A DNA stretch of 8,171 nucleotides from Acidobacteriota bacterium (lineage in GTDB: Bacteria; Acidobacteriota; Terriglobia; Terriglobales; Acidobacteriaceae). The DNA is taken from NCBI GenBank assembly GCA_021805955.1, contig JAJZDO010000605.1, positions 1-8,171 on the forward strand, read 5' to 3'. This document shows positions 1 through 7,458 of this stretch, piece by piece (the stretch's first letter is position 1; the number at the start of each line of letters is the position of its first letter). The notes under the pieces were generated by a model. That model worked only from the letters and a program-made list of their open reading frames with translations, had not been told where the DNA came from and did not search any database. A program made the translations under genes and the position numbers.

Positions 1-60
1 CTCCTCGCTGCTGTAGCGCTTCTCCAGTTCCAACAAAGTCCTCGGAAAATCCTCGTCCAT
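1..60 (-). CDS. IS1595-family transposase, N-terminal fragment cut by the window edge
   Basis: Twenty codons are visible, from an ATG at 60-58 running off the left edge without a stop. The peptide MDEDFPRTLLELEKRYSSEE closely resembles the opening of IS1595-type DDE transposases. In that family the next residues are normally a Cys-containing stretch leading into a zinc ribbon, which would lie outside this window. The start is supported by a GGGG run just before the ATG. A six-base inverted repeat (GACCCC at 61-66, GGGGTC at 81-86) would fold this ribosome site into a hairpin. The family call rests on recalled similarity over only 20 residues, so it is likely but not proven. Whether the transposase is intact cannot be seen. 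Confidence 0.6.
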   Translation of the reverse strand, partial: MDEDFPRTLLELEKRYSSEE

Positions 61-110
61 GACCCCGAACCCTACATCTTGGGGTCGGTGGCGTCAAGTA
101 AATATCCCTA
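1..110 (-). mobile_element. Probable upstream end of an IS1595-type insertion sequence (partial)
   Basis: The fragment includes the transposase start and the roughly 50 bases upstream of it. The outer boundary is inferred: terminal inverted repeats cannot be identified because the other end lies outside the window. A TTGACG box (reverse complement of 92-97) sits 17 bases before TAGGGT (reverse complement of 69-74), a possible weak promoter that would give an almost leaderless transcript. The target-site duplication cannot be seen. The end could lie anywhere from about 98 to 125. Confidence 0.4.
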
Positions 111-246
111 AAACTCAAATGCTAACTGGCGGACGCATAGCAAACCGTTCATCGCGGGCACCGTGGTGAATTGCAGAGTCGCGAGACCGCATCCGAGCAG
201 GCAACCGGCCGGTCACGGATCGCTAAGGCTTCGGAGCGGGACATGA
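61..246. other. Non-coding spacer between the insertion sequence and the GAF-ANTAR gene
   Basis: No open reading frame with a plausible start and ribosome site is visible beyond the insertion-sequence upstream region. It contains a 10-base perfect palindrome, ACCGGCCGGT, at 204-213, with no adjacent T-run. I found no intrinsic terminator for the minus-strand operon that ends at 247, so readthrough toward the insertion sequence is possible. Confidence 0.6.
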
Positions 247-960
247 TTATTTGTTGCGGCGCAGGTCTTCAGTCAGGATGATGGCCTCGGCTATCTCTCG
301 AATCGGCTTGCGGCGCTGACGGCTTTGTTTCTGAAGAGCGATATATGCGGCTTCTTCATCCAATCCCATATCGCGCTGCAAAATACCTTTTGCTCGCTCC
401 ATCAACTTGCGTGTTTCAAGCTGATCGCTGAGCTGTGATTTTTCAAATTCCATTCGCGCAAGCTCGATTTCGGCGCCCACCAGATAACCTAGCGTGGTGA
501 TCAGCTTTATCTCTCGGCGGGTGTGCGCGTGCGGTGCGCGATGCTGCACATTGATGACTCCAACAAGCTTTCCGCGACATAGCACGGGCACCGAGAGAAA
601 GGCCTCGAAGCGATCTTCTGGAAGATTCCCCACCTTCGTGAAGCGGCGATCGTCGGACGCTTTGGCGGAGATGGCGACCGGCTTGTTGTGGGCGGCGACC
701 CATCCCGTGATTCCCTCACCCACCGCCAGACCTACGCGGTCGACTACGTCGGCATGAGGATTCTTAGAGGCGCGCAGCACCAAATGATCCTTCTCGAGTA
801 CGTAGATGAAGCAGGAGTCGCATCGGACGGCCTCGGCAACTACCTCGATGACGCGATCGACAACCGCATGGAAGGGGTCTGCTGCGGCAATCCTGCTTCC
901 TATGTCATGTAAAAGGTCGATATCGCTGGTGTCTTCCATCTCTCTTGATTCTTGATCCAT
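247..960 (-). CDS. GAF-ANTAR domain transcription antitermination regulator
   Basis: A 237-residue cytoplasmic two-domain protein. Residues about 12-155 look like a GAF sensor domain, with GEGITGWVA at 81-89 and LSVPVLCRGKLVGVINVQH at 122-140. A short helical linker follows at about 157-175. Residues about 168-229 are a typical ANTAR domain (LMERAKGILQRDMGLDEEAA, then the REIAEAIIL helix). ANTAR domains bind paired hexaloop RNA hairpins and prevent transcription termination; the GAF ligand here is unknown. The reading frame extends upstream to an ATG at 990. I chose the ATG at 960 because GAGGAGG sits six bases before it. The gene follows the GntR regulator by 60 bases, so it is probably the last gene of the urea operon. 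AmiR (amidase) and NasR (nitrate) are precedents for ANTAR control of nitrogen genes, but its target here is inference. Confidence 0.88.
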   Translation of the reverse strand: MDQESREMEDTSDIDLLHDIGSRIAAADPFHAVVDRVIEVVAEAVRCDSCFIYVLEKDHLVLRASKNPHADVVDRVGLAVGEGITGWVAAHNKPVAISAKASDDRRFTKVGNLPEDRFEAFLSVPVLCRGKLVGVINVQHRAPHAHTRREIKLITTLGYLVGAEIELARMEFEKSQLSDQLETRKLMERAKGILQRDMGLDEEAAYIALQKQSRQRRKPIREIAEAIILTEDLRRNK

Positions 961-966
961 AGCAAT

Positions 967-973
967 CCTCCTC
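967..973 (-). promoter_or_regulatory. Strong ribosome binding site of the GAF-ANTAR gene
   Basis: GAGGAGG on the minus strand lies six bases before the ATG at 960-958. It decides the start in favour of 960 over the in-frame ATG at 990. It overlaps an eight-base palindrome, CCTCGAGG (970-977), which could partly hide it. Confidence 0.75.
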
Positions 974-980
974 GAGGTAA

Positions 981-1008
981 TAAGTCTCAATCCGTCGCTG
1001 CAGACCTA
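981..1008 (-). other. Possible RNA hairpin between the GntR and GAF-ANTAR genes
   Basis: On the minus strand TAGGTCT (1008-1002) can pair with AGACTTA (987-981), seven pairs including one G-U, around a 14-base loop. No T-run follows, so it is not an intrinsic terminator, and the loop is not the six-base type that ANTAR proteins recognise. It could be chance. Confidence 0.25.
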
Positions 1009-1020
1009 AGAAGCCCTTTC

Positions 1021-1749
1021 TCAGTGGGAGGAATGAGTCGTGGCGACATTCACTTCATGTGGCGAGAAGCTCCTGCGCGCATTTTGCAGCTTCAACAATG
1101 TAAGCTTTCGAGCTTCGACACGCGATACTTCAATATGCGTTGCAAGTTGATCCGCAGCTGCGGAAAATGCGCCTTGGCGCAGGCCCGCAATCATGGACGC
1201 ATGCTCCTTATACGTCGCAGCGATCCGTGAGCGCTGTGTAAAATCAAGGCGGCGAACGATTCGAATTTTTTCTGTTACCTCCATGTGCACGCGCGTAAAT
1301 TCGCTATTTTTCGATGCCGCGACCAAACTACAATGGAAATCCTCGTCCCAAATGGCGACCTGCAGCGGGTTGTTGCTGCGATCTGTAGGGTTAACTTGCC
1401 AAATGGCTTCGAGCGGGAGCAGGATCAGGTTTAATTCTTCTGCGCTCAGATCTTTCATGCGCTGAATGGATGTCCGCTCTAGAAGTATCCTCAACTCATA
1501 GAGTGCGTCGAGCTGGTCGAAATCTATTGGGCGCACCTCCCATCCGTTGCGGAAGTTTACATCCAGAAAACCTTCCCGCTCCAGCCGATAAAGGGCCTGA
1601 CGCACCGGCGTGCGGCTGGCTCCGGTACGGTCTGCAACTTCCGCTTCAGTAAATCTGTCTCCAGGCAATAACTGAAATTCAAAGAGTTCAAACTTGAGTT
1701 GCCCGTAAACTGTGTCCGCCAGGTTTTGTCGACGTGGATTTGTAGCCAT
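1021..1749 (-). CDS. GntR-family transcriptional regulator, FCD (FadR) subfamily
   Basis: A 242-residue cytoplasmic DNA-binding protein of normal length for the subfamily. Residues about 10-74 form a winged helix-turn-helix, with FTEAEVADRTGASRTPVRQA at 33-52 and LYRLEREGFL at 53-62. Residues about 80-215 form the all-helical FCD ligand-binding domain. The four positions that hold a metal ion in FCD proteins all seem present: D135, H139, H183 and H205. This suggests a carboxylate-type effector bound through a metal, for example a pathway acid such as allophanate, which is inference. The start at 1749 lies 18 bases after the urea carboxylase stop, with only a distant AGGAA as ribosome site, so translational coupling is likely. 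Most such proteins are repressors released by a pathway compound. The TTGTATACAG sequence before the first gene is a candidate operator. Confidence 0.9.
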   Translation of the reverse strand: MATNPRRQNLADTVYGQLKFELFEFQLLPGDRFTEAEVADRTGASRTPVRQALYRLEREGFLDVNFRNGWEVRPIDFDQLDALYELRILLERTSIQRMKDLSAEELNLILLPLEAIWQVNPTDRSNNPLQVAIWDEDFHCSLVAASKNSEFTRVHMEVTEKIRIVRRLDFTQRSRIAATYKEHASMIAGLRQGAFSAAADQLATHIEVSRVEARKLTLLKLQNARRSFSPHEVNVATTHSSH

Positions 1750-1767
1750 AGTGAATTGAGATTCCTG

Positions 1768-4700
1768 TCAGATTTCGATTACCGCCAAAATATCACCTGT
1801 AGCGACGGAATGACCAACAGCGCAGCAGATAGCCCTAAGAACGCCGGCCATAGGAGCTGAAACAGTGAGCTCCATCTTCATTGCCTCGACAACAAGAATG
1901 GGCTGATCCGCTTCCACTCTTTGTCCCGGCTCAGCCAATAGTTTCCAAACGCTACCGTGCATGGGAGCCTGGATTCGATGCCCGTCGGGAACTGTCGACT
2001 CCTCTACGGCAGGGATGGAGGCCGGCGCTGCCCCAACGGCGGATTCGCGATCTTTCCAATGAGATATCTCCGTTGTGAAGGCCGCCTGCTGTCGTTCGCG
2101 GAAGGCCGCAATACTACTGGCGTGAAGTTCCAGAAATTGCCGATAGGCTCCGAAGTCGAAGATCTCTTCCTCGATAGTAATGCGGTATCGTCCGGTGCGG
2201 AATGCTTCGCGCTGCTCTGTCAGTTCCGCCTCTTCGACGGGATAAAAGCATACCTGATCGAAGAAGCGCAGCAGCCAGGGTCGATCAGCCTCAAACTGCT
2301 TGTTCTTCAAAAACTTATTCCAAATTGGCAGCGTGCGGCCCACAAGTTGATACCCTCCAGGCGAGTCCATACCGTAAATGCACATGTACATGCCGCCAAT
2401 GCCTACAGTGCCTTCAGCGGTAAAGGTGCGCGCCGGATTGTACTTGGAGCTAAGCAAACGATGACGCGGATCGACAGGCACGGCGCAGGGTGCGCCCAGA
2501 TAAACATCTCCCAGTCCAAGGACCATGTAGCGGGCGGTGCGGATGATCTCCCGCACGTCGGCAATGGTCTCCAAGCCGTTGATGCGCCGCAGAAATTCCA
2601 TGTTGCTGGGTAGCCACGGCGCATCGGCTCGCACCGTTTCCCGGTATCGCTGTATTGCTCCTAGCGTCGCCGAGTCCTCAAATGCTATGGGGAGATGCAC
2701 AGTACGTATGGGGACCTTCAAGTCAGCCACATCGGGCAGCATTTCTTCTATGCGTAACAGATGGCGCATCAGGTCTGGTTGTTTCATGCGGCTGCTGTCG
2801 TAGCGAATTTGAAGCGACCGTACGCCCGGCGAAAGCTCTTCGACTGGAAGCTTCTCCGCGCGGATTGTTTCCATCAGCAGATGCACGCGCAAGCGCGACG
2901 CGAGGTCAAGTATGTCCTCGCCATATTCGAGCAGGATGTAATTGTCTCCAGCCTGACGCCACTGCGCTTTAGGATGATGGCCGTCGGCGTTGCGCTCTGC
3001 AATTAGTGTTGCCGATGCTCTGCCTTTCGGTAGCAAGGAGGGAGCTGAATGCGGCGGGATCGGCTTCGACCTGAATGTGCAAATGCGCTCTTCCTGCGCC
3101 TGCTCAAGCCCGAGAGCCTCCGCGTATTGCAGCGGAACAAAGCGGATCCGGCTGCCTGGCTTGACCTGGCCCACCTTCCACAATTCCGCCTTCGCGATGG
3201 TCACGGGACAGACGAAGCCACCCAGGCTGGGACCGTCGCGTGTGAGGATTACCGGACTGTCGCCAGTGAAGTTGATGCTACCGAGCGCGTATTCGCAGTC
3301 ATGCACATTCGAGGGATGGAGCCCGGCTTCTCCTCCGCTAGCGCGCGTCCACTGCGGCTTGGGACCGATCAACCGCACGCCGAGTCGGTTCGAGTTGTAA
3401 TGAACTTCCCAGTCGGCGGCAAAGAACGCATCGATTGCTTGCAGCGTGAAGTAGTCGGGCGCGCCGTGGGGCCCGTAGAGCACGCCAATCTCCCAATGGT
3501 CTGAATAGCTGGGAATCATTTCTGAAGGCAGGGCGCGCGGCACATCCGTGGGCGCAGGTGTTGTGCAGCCGGCAAGCCGTGGGTTACTGATTCGCAGCAT
3601 GTCGCCTGATCGCAGTATGCGCCCGGCATGGCCGCCGAACTGACCCAGGACGAAGGTGGACCGGCTTCCCAGGTATGTGGGTACATCTAATCCGTTGCGA
3701 ATTGCTATGTAAGTGCGGCAGCCGCTGCTTGCACGCCCAACACGCAACATTTGGCCCGCTCTCACACTCACTGGCGACCACATTGGAACGAGCTGATTGT
3801 CCAGCGTGGCGGCCGTCTCGGCGCCGGTCAACGCAATCACAGCCTCGCTGTGAAATCGCAGGGTGGGGCCATGCAAAGTACATTCCACGCCCGCGGAATG
3901 GCTGTGGTTGCCGACGATGCGATTCGCGAGACGGAATGCGTAATCATCCATGGGTCCCGAGGGCGGAACGCCCACATCCCAATATCCGGTGCGTCCGGGA
4001 TAATCCTGCACCGTTGTGTAGCTTCCCGGTTCCAGCACTTCAATCAATGGAGCTTGATAGACAAAACTGTCGAGAAAACACGTGGTCACTTCTCCGGCGA
4101 CAAAGTTCGCGCTGGCGACGATTTCGCGCAGATAGTCGAGATTGGTTTCAATTCCGTGCATCCGCGTAGCGTCCAATGCCGCGTAAAGTTTATTCCGCGC
4201 CTGTTCGCGTGTTTCGCCGTGGACGATCACCTTGGCCAACAGGGGATCGTAGTAAGGAGAAACCTCCGTGCCAGTTTCAACCCAACCGTCCACTCGCACG
4301 TTTTCTGGAAAACAGACCTCCGTCAGCGTTCCGGGAGATGGCCGGAAGGACTTGGCCGGGTCTTCGGCATAGATACGCACTTCCATCGCGGCGCCCTGTG
4401 GCGCACGACGCAGCGCATTCCAGTCAAGTGGTTCGCCAGAGGCGACGCGCACCATGGCCTCCACCAGGTCGTGGCCAGTGACCATTTCTGTGACCGGATG
4501 TTCGACCTGGAGACGTGTATTGACTTCGAGAAAATAGAAATTTCCTCCATTCGTATCTTGGTCGGAGGTGTCGTAAATGAACTCGACCGTGCCTGCCGAG
4601 CGGTAGTTGACAGTCTCGCCCAACTTTACCGCTGACTCAAGCAACGCTGTGCGTGTTGTGCTGGCGAGGTTCGGCGCGGGAGTCTCCTCAACGACCTTTT

Positions 4701-5403
4701 GGTTACGCCGCTGAATCGAACAGTCCCGCTCGCCCAGTGCCACGACGCGACCTTCACCATCGCCAAAAATCTGTACCTCGATGTGGCGCGCGTGTTCGAT
4801 GTAACGCTCAAGGAACAAGCCGCCATCGCGGAAAAACTGCACGCCGAGGCGCTGCACGCTCTCATAGGCCGCGATTAGCTCTTCCGGCGTTGCGCATCGC
4901 GACAGACCGATACCGCCGCCCCCTGCCGTGCTCTTGAGCATCACCGGATAACCCAGGCGTTCTGCCGCTTCAAGAGTTTCTTCGACCCCCGACAACAGCC
5001 CGGTTCCGGGTGTAAGGGGCACACCTGCTTTGGCCGCAAGTTCGCGAGAGCGGTGTTTCAGACCGAAGTCGCGCATCTGAGTGGGCGTAGGGCCAATGAA
5101 AACCACTCCTGCCGCCTCGCACGCCTCGGCAAACTCCGCGCTCTCTGAAAGAAACCCATAACCGGGGAAAACAGCTTCAGCACCCGACTGACGGCACGCA
5201 TCGATCAGTTTATCGATGCGAAGATAGCTCTCTGCGGGTCGCACTCCTCCTAGAGCGATCGCCGAATCGGCGCTGCGCGCGTGCGCCGCATCCCGATCCG
5301 CATCCGCATAGACGGCAACGCTGCGAATGCCCATTCGGCGAAAAGTTCGCATGGCGCGGAGAGCAATTTCCCCGCGATTGGCTACAAGAATAGTAGAGAA
5401 CAT
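1768..5403 (-). CDS. uca: Urea carboxylase (biotin-dependent, ATP-hydrolysing)
   Basis: A 1211-residue cytoplasmic enzyme that carboxylates urea to allophanate with ATP and bicarbonate, the first step of the urea amidolyase route. The domain order is complete. The biotin carboxylase spans about 1-445, with ATP-binding loop GGGGIGLS at 161-168 and catalytic EVNTRLQVEHP at 293-303. A KipA/PxpC-type carboxyltransferase half spans about 453-770 (GSYTTVQDYPGRTG at 460-473). A KipI/PxpB-type half spans about 815-1020. A linker and a biotinyl carrier domain follow at about 1140-1211, with biotinylated lysine K1176 in EAMKMEL. The length matches the family and no break is seen. GGAG six bases before the ATG supports the start. 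The gene follows allophanate hydrolase by 32 bases. Some family members are guanidine carboxylases. The adjacent hydrolase, and the absence of carboxyguanidine deiminase genes in the window, favour urea, but the substrate is not proven by sequence alone. Confidence 0.93.
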   Translation of the reverse strand: MFSTILVANRGEIALRAMRTFRRMGIRSVAVYADADRDAAHARSADSAIALGGVRPAESYLRIDKLIDACRQSGAEAVFPGYGFLSESAEFAEACEAAGVVFIGPTPTQMRDFGLKHRSRELAAKAGVPLTPGTGLLSGVEETLEAAERLGYPVMLKSTAGGGGIGLSRCATPEELIAAYESVQRLGVQFFRDGGLFLERYIEHARHIEVQIFGDGEGRVVALGERDCSIQRRNQKVVEETPAPNLASTTRTALLESAVKLGETVNYRSAGTVEFIYDTSDQDTNGGNFYFLEVNTRLQVEHPVTEMVTGHDLVEAMVRVASGEPLDWNALRRAPQGAAMEVRIYAEDPAKSFRPSPGTLTEVCFPENVRVDGWVETGTEVSPYYDPLLAKVIVHGETREQARNKLYAALDATRMHGIETNLDYLREIVASANFVAGEVTTCFLDSFVYQAPLIEVLEPGSYTTVQDYPGRTGYWDVGVPPSGPMDDYAFRLANRIVGNHSHSAGVECTLHGPTLRFHSEAVIALTGAETAATLDNQLVPMWSPVSVRAGQMLRVGRASSGCRTYIAIRNGLDVPTYLGSRSTFVLGQFGGHAGRILRSGDMLRISNPRLAGCTTPAPTDVPRALPSEMIPSYSDHWEIGVLYGPHGAPDYFTLQAIDAFFAADWEVHYNSNRLGVRLIGPKPQWTRASGGEAGLHPSNVHDCEYALGSINFTGDSPVILTRDGPSLGGFVCPVTIAKAELWKVGQVKPGSRIRFVPLQYAEALGLEQAQEERICTFRSKPIPPHSAPSLLPKGRASATLIAERNADGHHPKAQWRQAGDNYILLEYGEDILDLASRLRVHLLMETIRAEKLPVEELSPGVRSLQIRYDSSRMKQPDLMRHLLRIEEMLPDVADLKVPIRTVHLPIAFEDSATLGAIQRYRETVRADAPWLPSNMEFLRRINGLETIADVREIIRTARYMVLGLGDVYLGAPCAVPVDPRHRLLSSKYNPARTFTAEGTVGIGGMYMCIYGMDSPGGYQLVGRTLPIWNKFLKNKQFEADRPWLLRFFDQVCFYPVEEAELTEQREAFRTGRYRITIEEEIFDFGAYRQFLELHASSIAAFRERQQAAFTTEISHWKDRESAVGAAPASIPAVEESTVPDGHRIQAPMHGSVWKLLAEPGQRVEADQPILVVEAMKMELTVSAPMAGVLRAICCAVGHSVATGDILAVIEI

Positions 5404-5409
5404 CGCTAT

Positions 5410-5413
5410 CTCC
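5410..5413 (-). promoter_or_regulatory. Ribosome binding site of the urea carboxylase gene
   Basis: GGAG on the minus strand (inside CCGGAGAT) lies six bases before the ATG at 5403-5401, within the 32-base gap after the allophanate hydrolase stop. It supports the chosen start and independent initiation within the operon. Confidence 0.6.
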
Positions 5414-5435
5414 GGTGCGTAGAGGTTGGTACAAA

Positions 5436-7271
5436 TTACAGGCTAGCCAGATAAGCCCGCCAGCCACCGAAGGAGGTGATATCCCTCGCTCCAGCGAGTC
5501 CATAGGGTTCGCAGATGAATCCTTTTACAGTTTGCCCGTCGACCAGGGTGATGTTTCCGATGCCTAGCGGCGGCGGCACTTCCGCGGTGAACGAACCAAA
5601 GTTATCCCGTGGTACGTCCCACAGTTCTACCGCAATCGACGCACCCTGTTCTCCGTCCGCGACACGCAGGAGTCCGGGCTTAGGAGGCTTGCTATTCGCG
5701 ACAGCAAATAGGCGATATTTGTCGATGGTCTTTGTTGCTTCGACAAATGCCGCGCCGCGAGAAGTGAGCTGATGGTTTAGCGGCATTCCGCGTAGGTGTG
5801 CGCCTACCACGGCCACGCGGATCGTATTCGGCGGAGGCGTGTGGAGACTTTCCCGTGGGGTGGAGTAGGCGCGCCCAGTAGCCCCCATAGTCGTGTTGCT
5901 AAGCGTCTCGCTGAGATGGCGTTGCCAGCGAAGTCCGAAGCTGGCCAGCGCCCGATCATGCCAGGCCGGAGCCAGCAGCGTGATCCCGGAGGGCAATCCA
6001 TCGCGGCGGATGCCGGCAGGGAGAGCGAGCGCGCACATATCGGCAAAATTGACGAAGTTCGTGTAGATGCCGAGCTTGGCATTCAGTGCGATCGGATCCG
6101 CAAGGACCTCGGCGATAGTGAACACAGTGGGCGCAGTTGGCACGAACAGCGCATCCACATTGGCCATCGCAGTTTCAATGAGACGCGTCAGCTCGGCACG
6201 ACGGTACTCTGCTCGAAATACGTCGGTGGCGGAAAACCTGGATGCCTTTTCTACAATGGAGCGCACCACAGGGTGAATGGCGTCTGGAGTGAGCTGCCAC
6301 AGCGCCTCAACGGCGGCAAACCGCTCAGCTACCCACGGGCCTTCATACAGCAACACAGCAAGCTCCAGAAAAGGTGTGAAGTCGATCGGCACAATTTCTG
6401 CGCCGAGATCCTCGGCCATTTTGAGAGCCCGGTTGTAAATCTGGGCAGCTTCTTCGTCGCCGTAAAACTCCAGCTTCTGCGGAACGCCTAGCCGCGGACG
6501 ATCCGCAAAGCCCACGGGAGCGGACGCGGGCTGAACGCGTGAATAGGCATCGTCTGCATCAAATCCGGCGGCGATGGCGGCAATCAACTCCGCATCCTCA
6601 AGGGTGAGCGCGAGGATTGAAACACAATCCAGCGTGCGACAGGCCGGAACCACCCCGGTGATAGGGAGCCATCCGCGTGTGGGTTTCAGGCCGACGATAT
6701 TGTTCATCCCCGCCGGCACGCGGCCCGAACCGGCCGTGTCGGTTCCCAGCGCAAAGGGAACAATGCCGCGCGCAACCGCTGAAGCTGACCCGGAACTCGA
6801 ACCTCCACTGATGAACTCTGGACGAAAAGAATTCGGAACAGATCCATAGGGGGAACGAGTGCCGACAAGTCCAGTAGCGAACTGATCTAGGTTCGTCTTG
6901 CCGATTACTATGCCGCCCGCGTGTCGCAAGCGGCGCACTACCGTTGCATCCGCCTCCGCGATATAAGCAAAACCCGGACAGCCCGCAGTTGTAGGCCACC
7001 CAGCGACATCGATGTTGTCTTTGACAGCGAAGGGGACACCGTAGAGTGGGAGTTTGTGGAAATCTCCATCCACTTCCAGCAGCCTAGCCTCCAGGTCTTC
7101 GAGTTGCGCGTTGAATCTGACCTCATCAATCCGCGTAATCCATGCCGGGTCGTCCGGCCGAAGGGCGAGTGCTTCGAGCAAGTTACGCGGGTGAATCGTG
7201 CCGCGACGATAGCCGGCCTGCCACTCGGCCAGACTCCACCCAGAAAAAATGTCTTTACATATCGGGACCAT
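5436..7271 (-). CDS. atzF: Allophanate hydrolase (amidase-signature family)
   Basis: A 611-residue cytoplasmic enzyme that hydrolyses allophanate to ammonia and CO2, completing ATP-dependent urea breakdown. The N-terminal amidase-signature domain carries the Lys-Ser-Ser triad: K84 in AVKDNID, S158 in GGSSSGSA and nucleophile S182 in DTAGSGRVPA. The spacings of 74 and 24 residues match those I recall for AtzF. The C-terminal domain (about 484-611, from IRVAVVGAHLRG to the end) is the small allophanate-hydrolase-specific domain thought to act on the carboxylated intermediate. Its presence separates this protein from generic amidases. The frame extends to an ATG at 7307. I prefer 7271 because the conserved part begins soon after it and the candidate operators at 7284-7322 would then lie upstream. 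Neither start has a good ribosome site, so the start is uncertain. It is the first gene of the operon. Confidence 0.92.
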   Translation of the reverse strand: MVPICKDIFSGWSLAEWQAGYRRGTIHPRNLLEALALRPDDPAWITRIDEVRFNAQLEDLEARLLEVDGDFHKLPLYGVPFAVKDNIDVAGWPTTAGCPGFAYIAEADATVVRRLRHAGGIVIGKTNLDQFATGLVGTRSPYGSVPNSFRPEFISGGSSSGSASAVARGIVPFALGTDTAGSGRVPAGMNNIVGLKPTRGWLPITGVVPACRTLDCVSILALTLEDAELIAAIAAGFDADDAYSRVQPASAPVGFADRPRLGVPQKLEFYGDEEAAQIYNRALKMAEDLGAEIVPIDFTPFLELAVLLYEGPWVAERFAAVEALWQLTPDAIHPVVRSIVEKASRFSATDVFRAEYRRAELTRLIETAMANVDALFVPTAPTVFTIAEVLADPIALNAKLGIYTNFVNFADMCALALPAGIRRDGLPSGITLLAPAWHDRALASFGLRWQRHLSETLSNTTMGATGRAYSTPRESLHTPPPNTIRVAVVGAHLRGMPLNHQLTSRGAAFVEATKTIDKYRLFAVANSKPPKPGLLRVADGEQGASIAVELWDVPRDNFGSFTAEVPPPLGIGNITLVDGQTVKGFICEPYGLAGARDITSFGGWRAYLASL

Positions 7272-7283
7272 TTGGATACGCTC

Positions 7284-7322
7284 TTGTATACAGTACAACG
7301 AAAACATCCAATCTGTACTGTA
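7284..7322. promoter_or_regulatory. Candidate operator cluster for the GntR/FCD regulator
   Basis: TTGTATACAG at 7284-7293 contains the perfect palindrome TGTATACA (7285-7292). It resembles ATTGTATACAAT, recalled as the site of the FCD regulator MdcY. It overlaps TTGTA-TACAG-TACAA (7284-7298). In addition TACAGTACA at 7289-7297 and TGTACTGTA at 7314-7322 form an exact nine-base inverted repeat with 16 bases between, arm centres 25 bases apart. This suggests two sites for dimers on nearly the same helix face. The cluster ends 13 bases upstream of the preferred allophanate hydrolase start. Binding is inferred. Confidence 0.5.
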
Positions 7323-7325
7323 AAT

Positions 7326-7354
7326 AACTATCTGCCCGCGTCGCCCAGATAGTT
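7326..7354 (-). repeat. Perfect 9-base inverted repeat, leader hairpin or operator
   Basis: AACTATCTG at 7326-7334 and CAGATAGTT at 7346-7354 are exact reverse complements around an 11-base GC-rich loop. It lies directly next to the candidate operators, upstream of allophanate hydrolase. No T-run follows on the minus strand, so it is not a simple terminator. It could be a transcript hairpin or a protein site. Confidence 0.45.
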
Positions 7355-7389
7355 TCTTCTATCGCATTCTTGTGAAATTCCGAATCGCT

Positions 7390-7416
7390 CTCTAAGTCAG
7401 AGGCGCACCTCTAGAG
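7390..7416 (-). repeat. Imperfect hairpin / near-palindrome in the divergent spacer
   Basis: On the minus strand CTCTAGAGG (7416-7408), loop TGCG, then CCTC and, after a five-base bulge, TAGAG can form a nine-pair stem. Its core, AGAGGCGCACCTCT at 7399-7412 on the plus strand, is a 14-base palindrome with one mismatched pair. Whether it works in DNA or RNA is unknown. Confidence 0.3.
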
Positions 7417-7458
7417 TTTTGCAAAGAGACTGTAAGTGAAGTTGTAGTTCGTATCAGA

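Noticed and set aside
204..213. ACCGGCCGGT palindrome as terminator of the urea operon
   Set aside because: No loop length for a stable stem and no T-run; a 10-base GC palindrome is plausible by chance.
3751..4635. 294-codon plus-strand open frame inside the urea carboxylase gene
   Set aside because: It lies fully antisense to a complete, well-recognised enzyme, shows no known domain and has low-complexity Arg/His-rich content. It is a shadow of the GC-rich coding strand.
5796..6491. 231-codon plus-strand open frame inside the allophanate hydrolase gene
   Set aside because: Antisense to a conserved amidase region, with no recognisable domain and no ribosome site that stands out.
7399..7420. 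Hairpin followed by TTTT on the plus strand as an intrinsic terminator
   Set aside because: Only four T residues and a short five-pair stem, with no plus-strand gene upstream to terminate.
7417..7430. TTGCA element as part of a sigma-54 promoter for nitrogen control
   Set aside because: No GG ten bases before the GC on the minus or plus strand, so the -24 element is missing.
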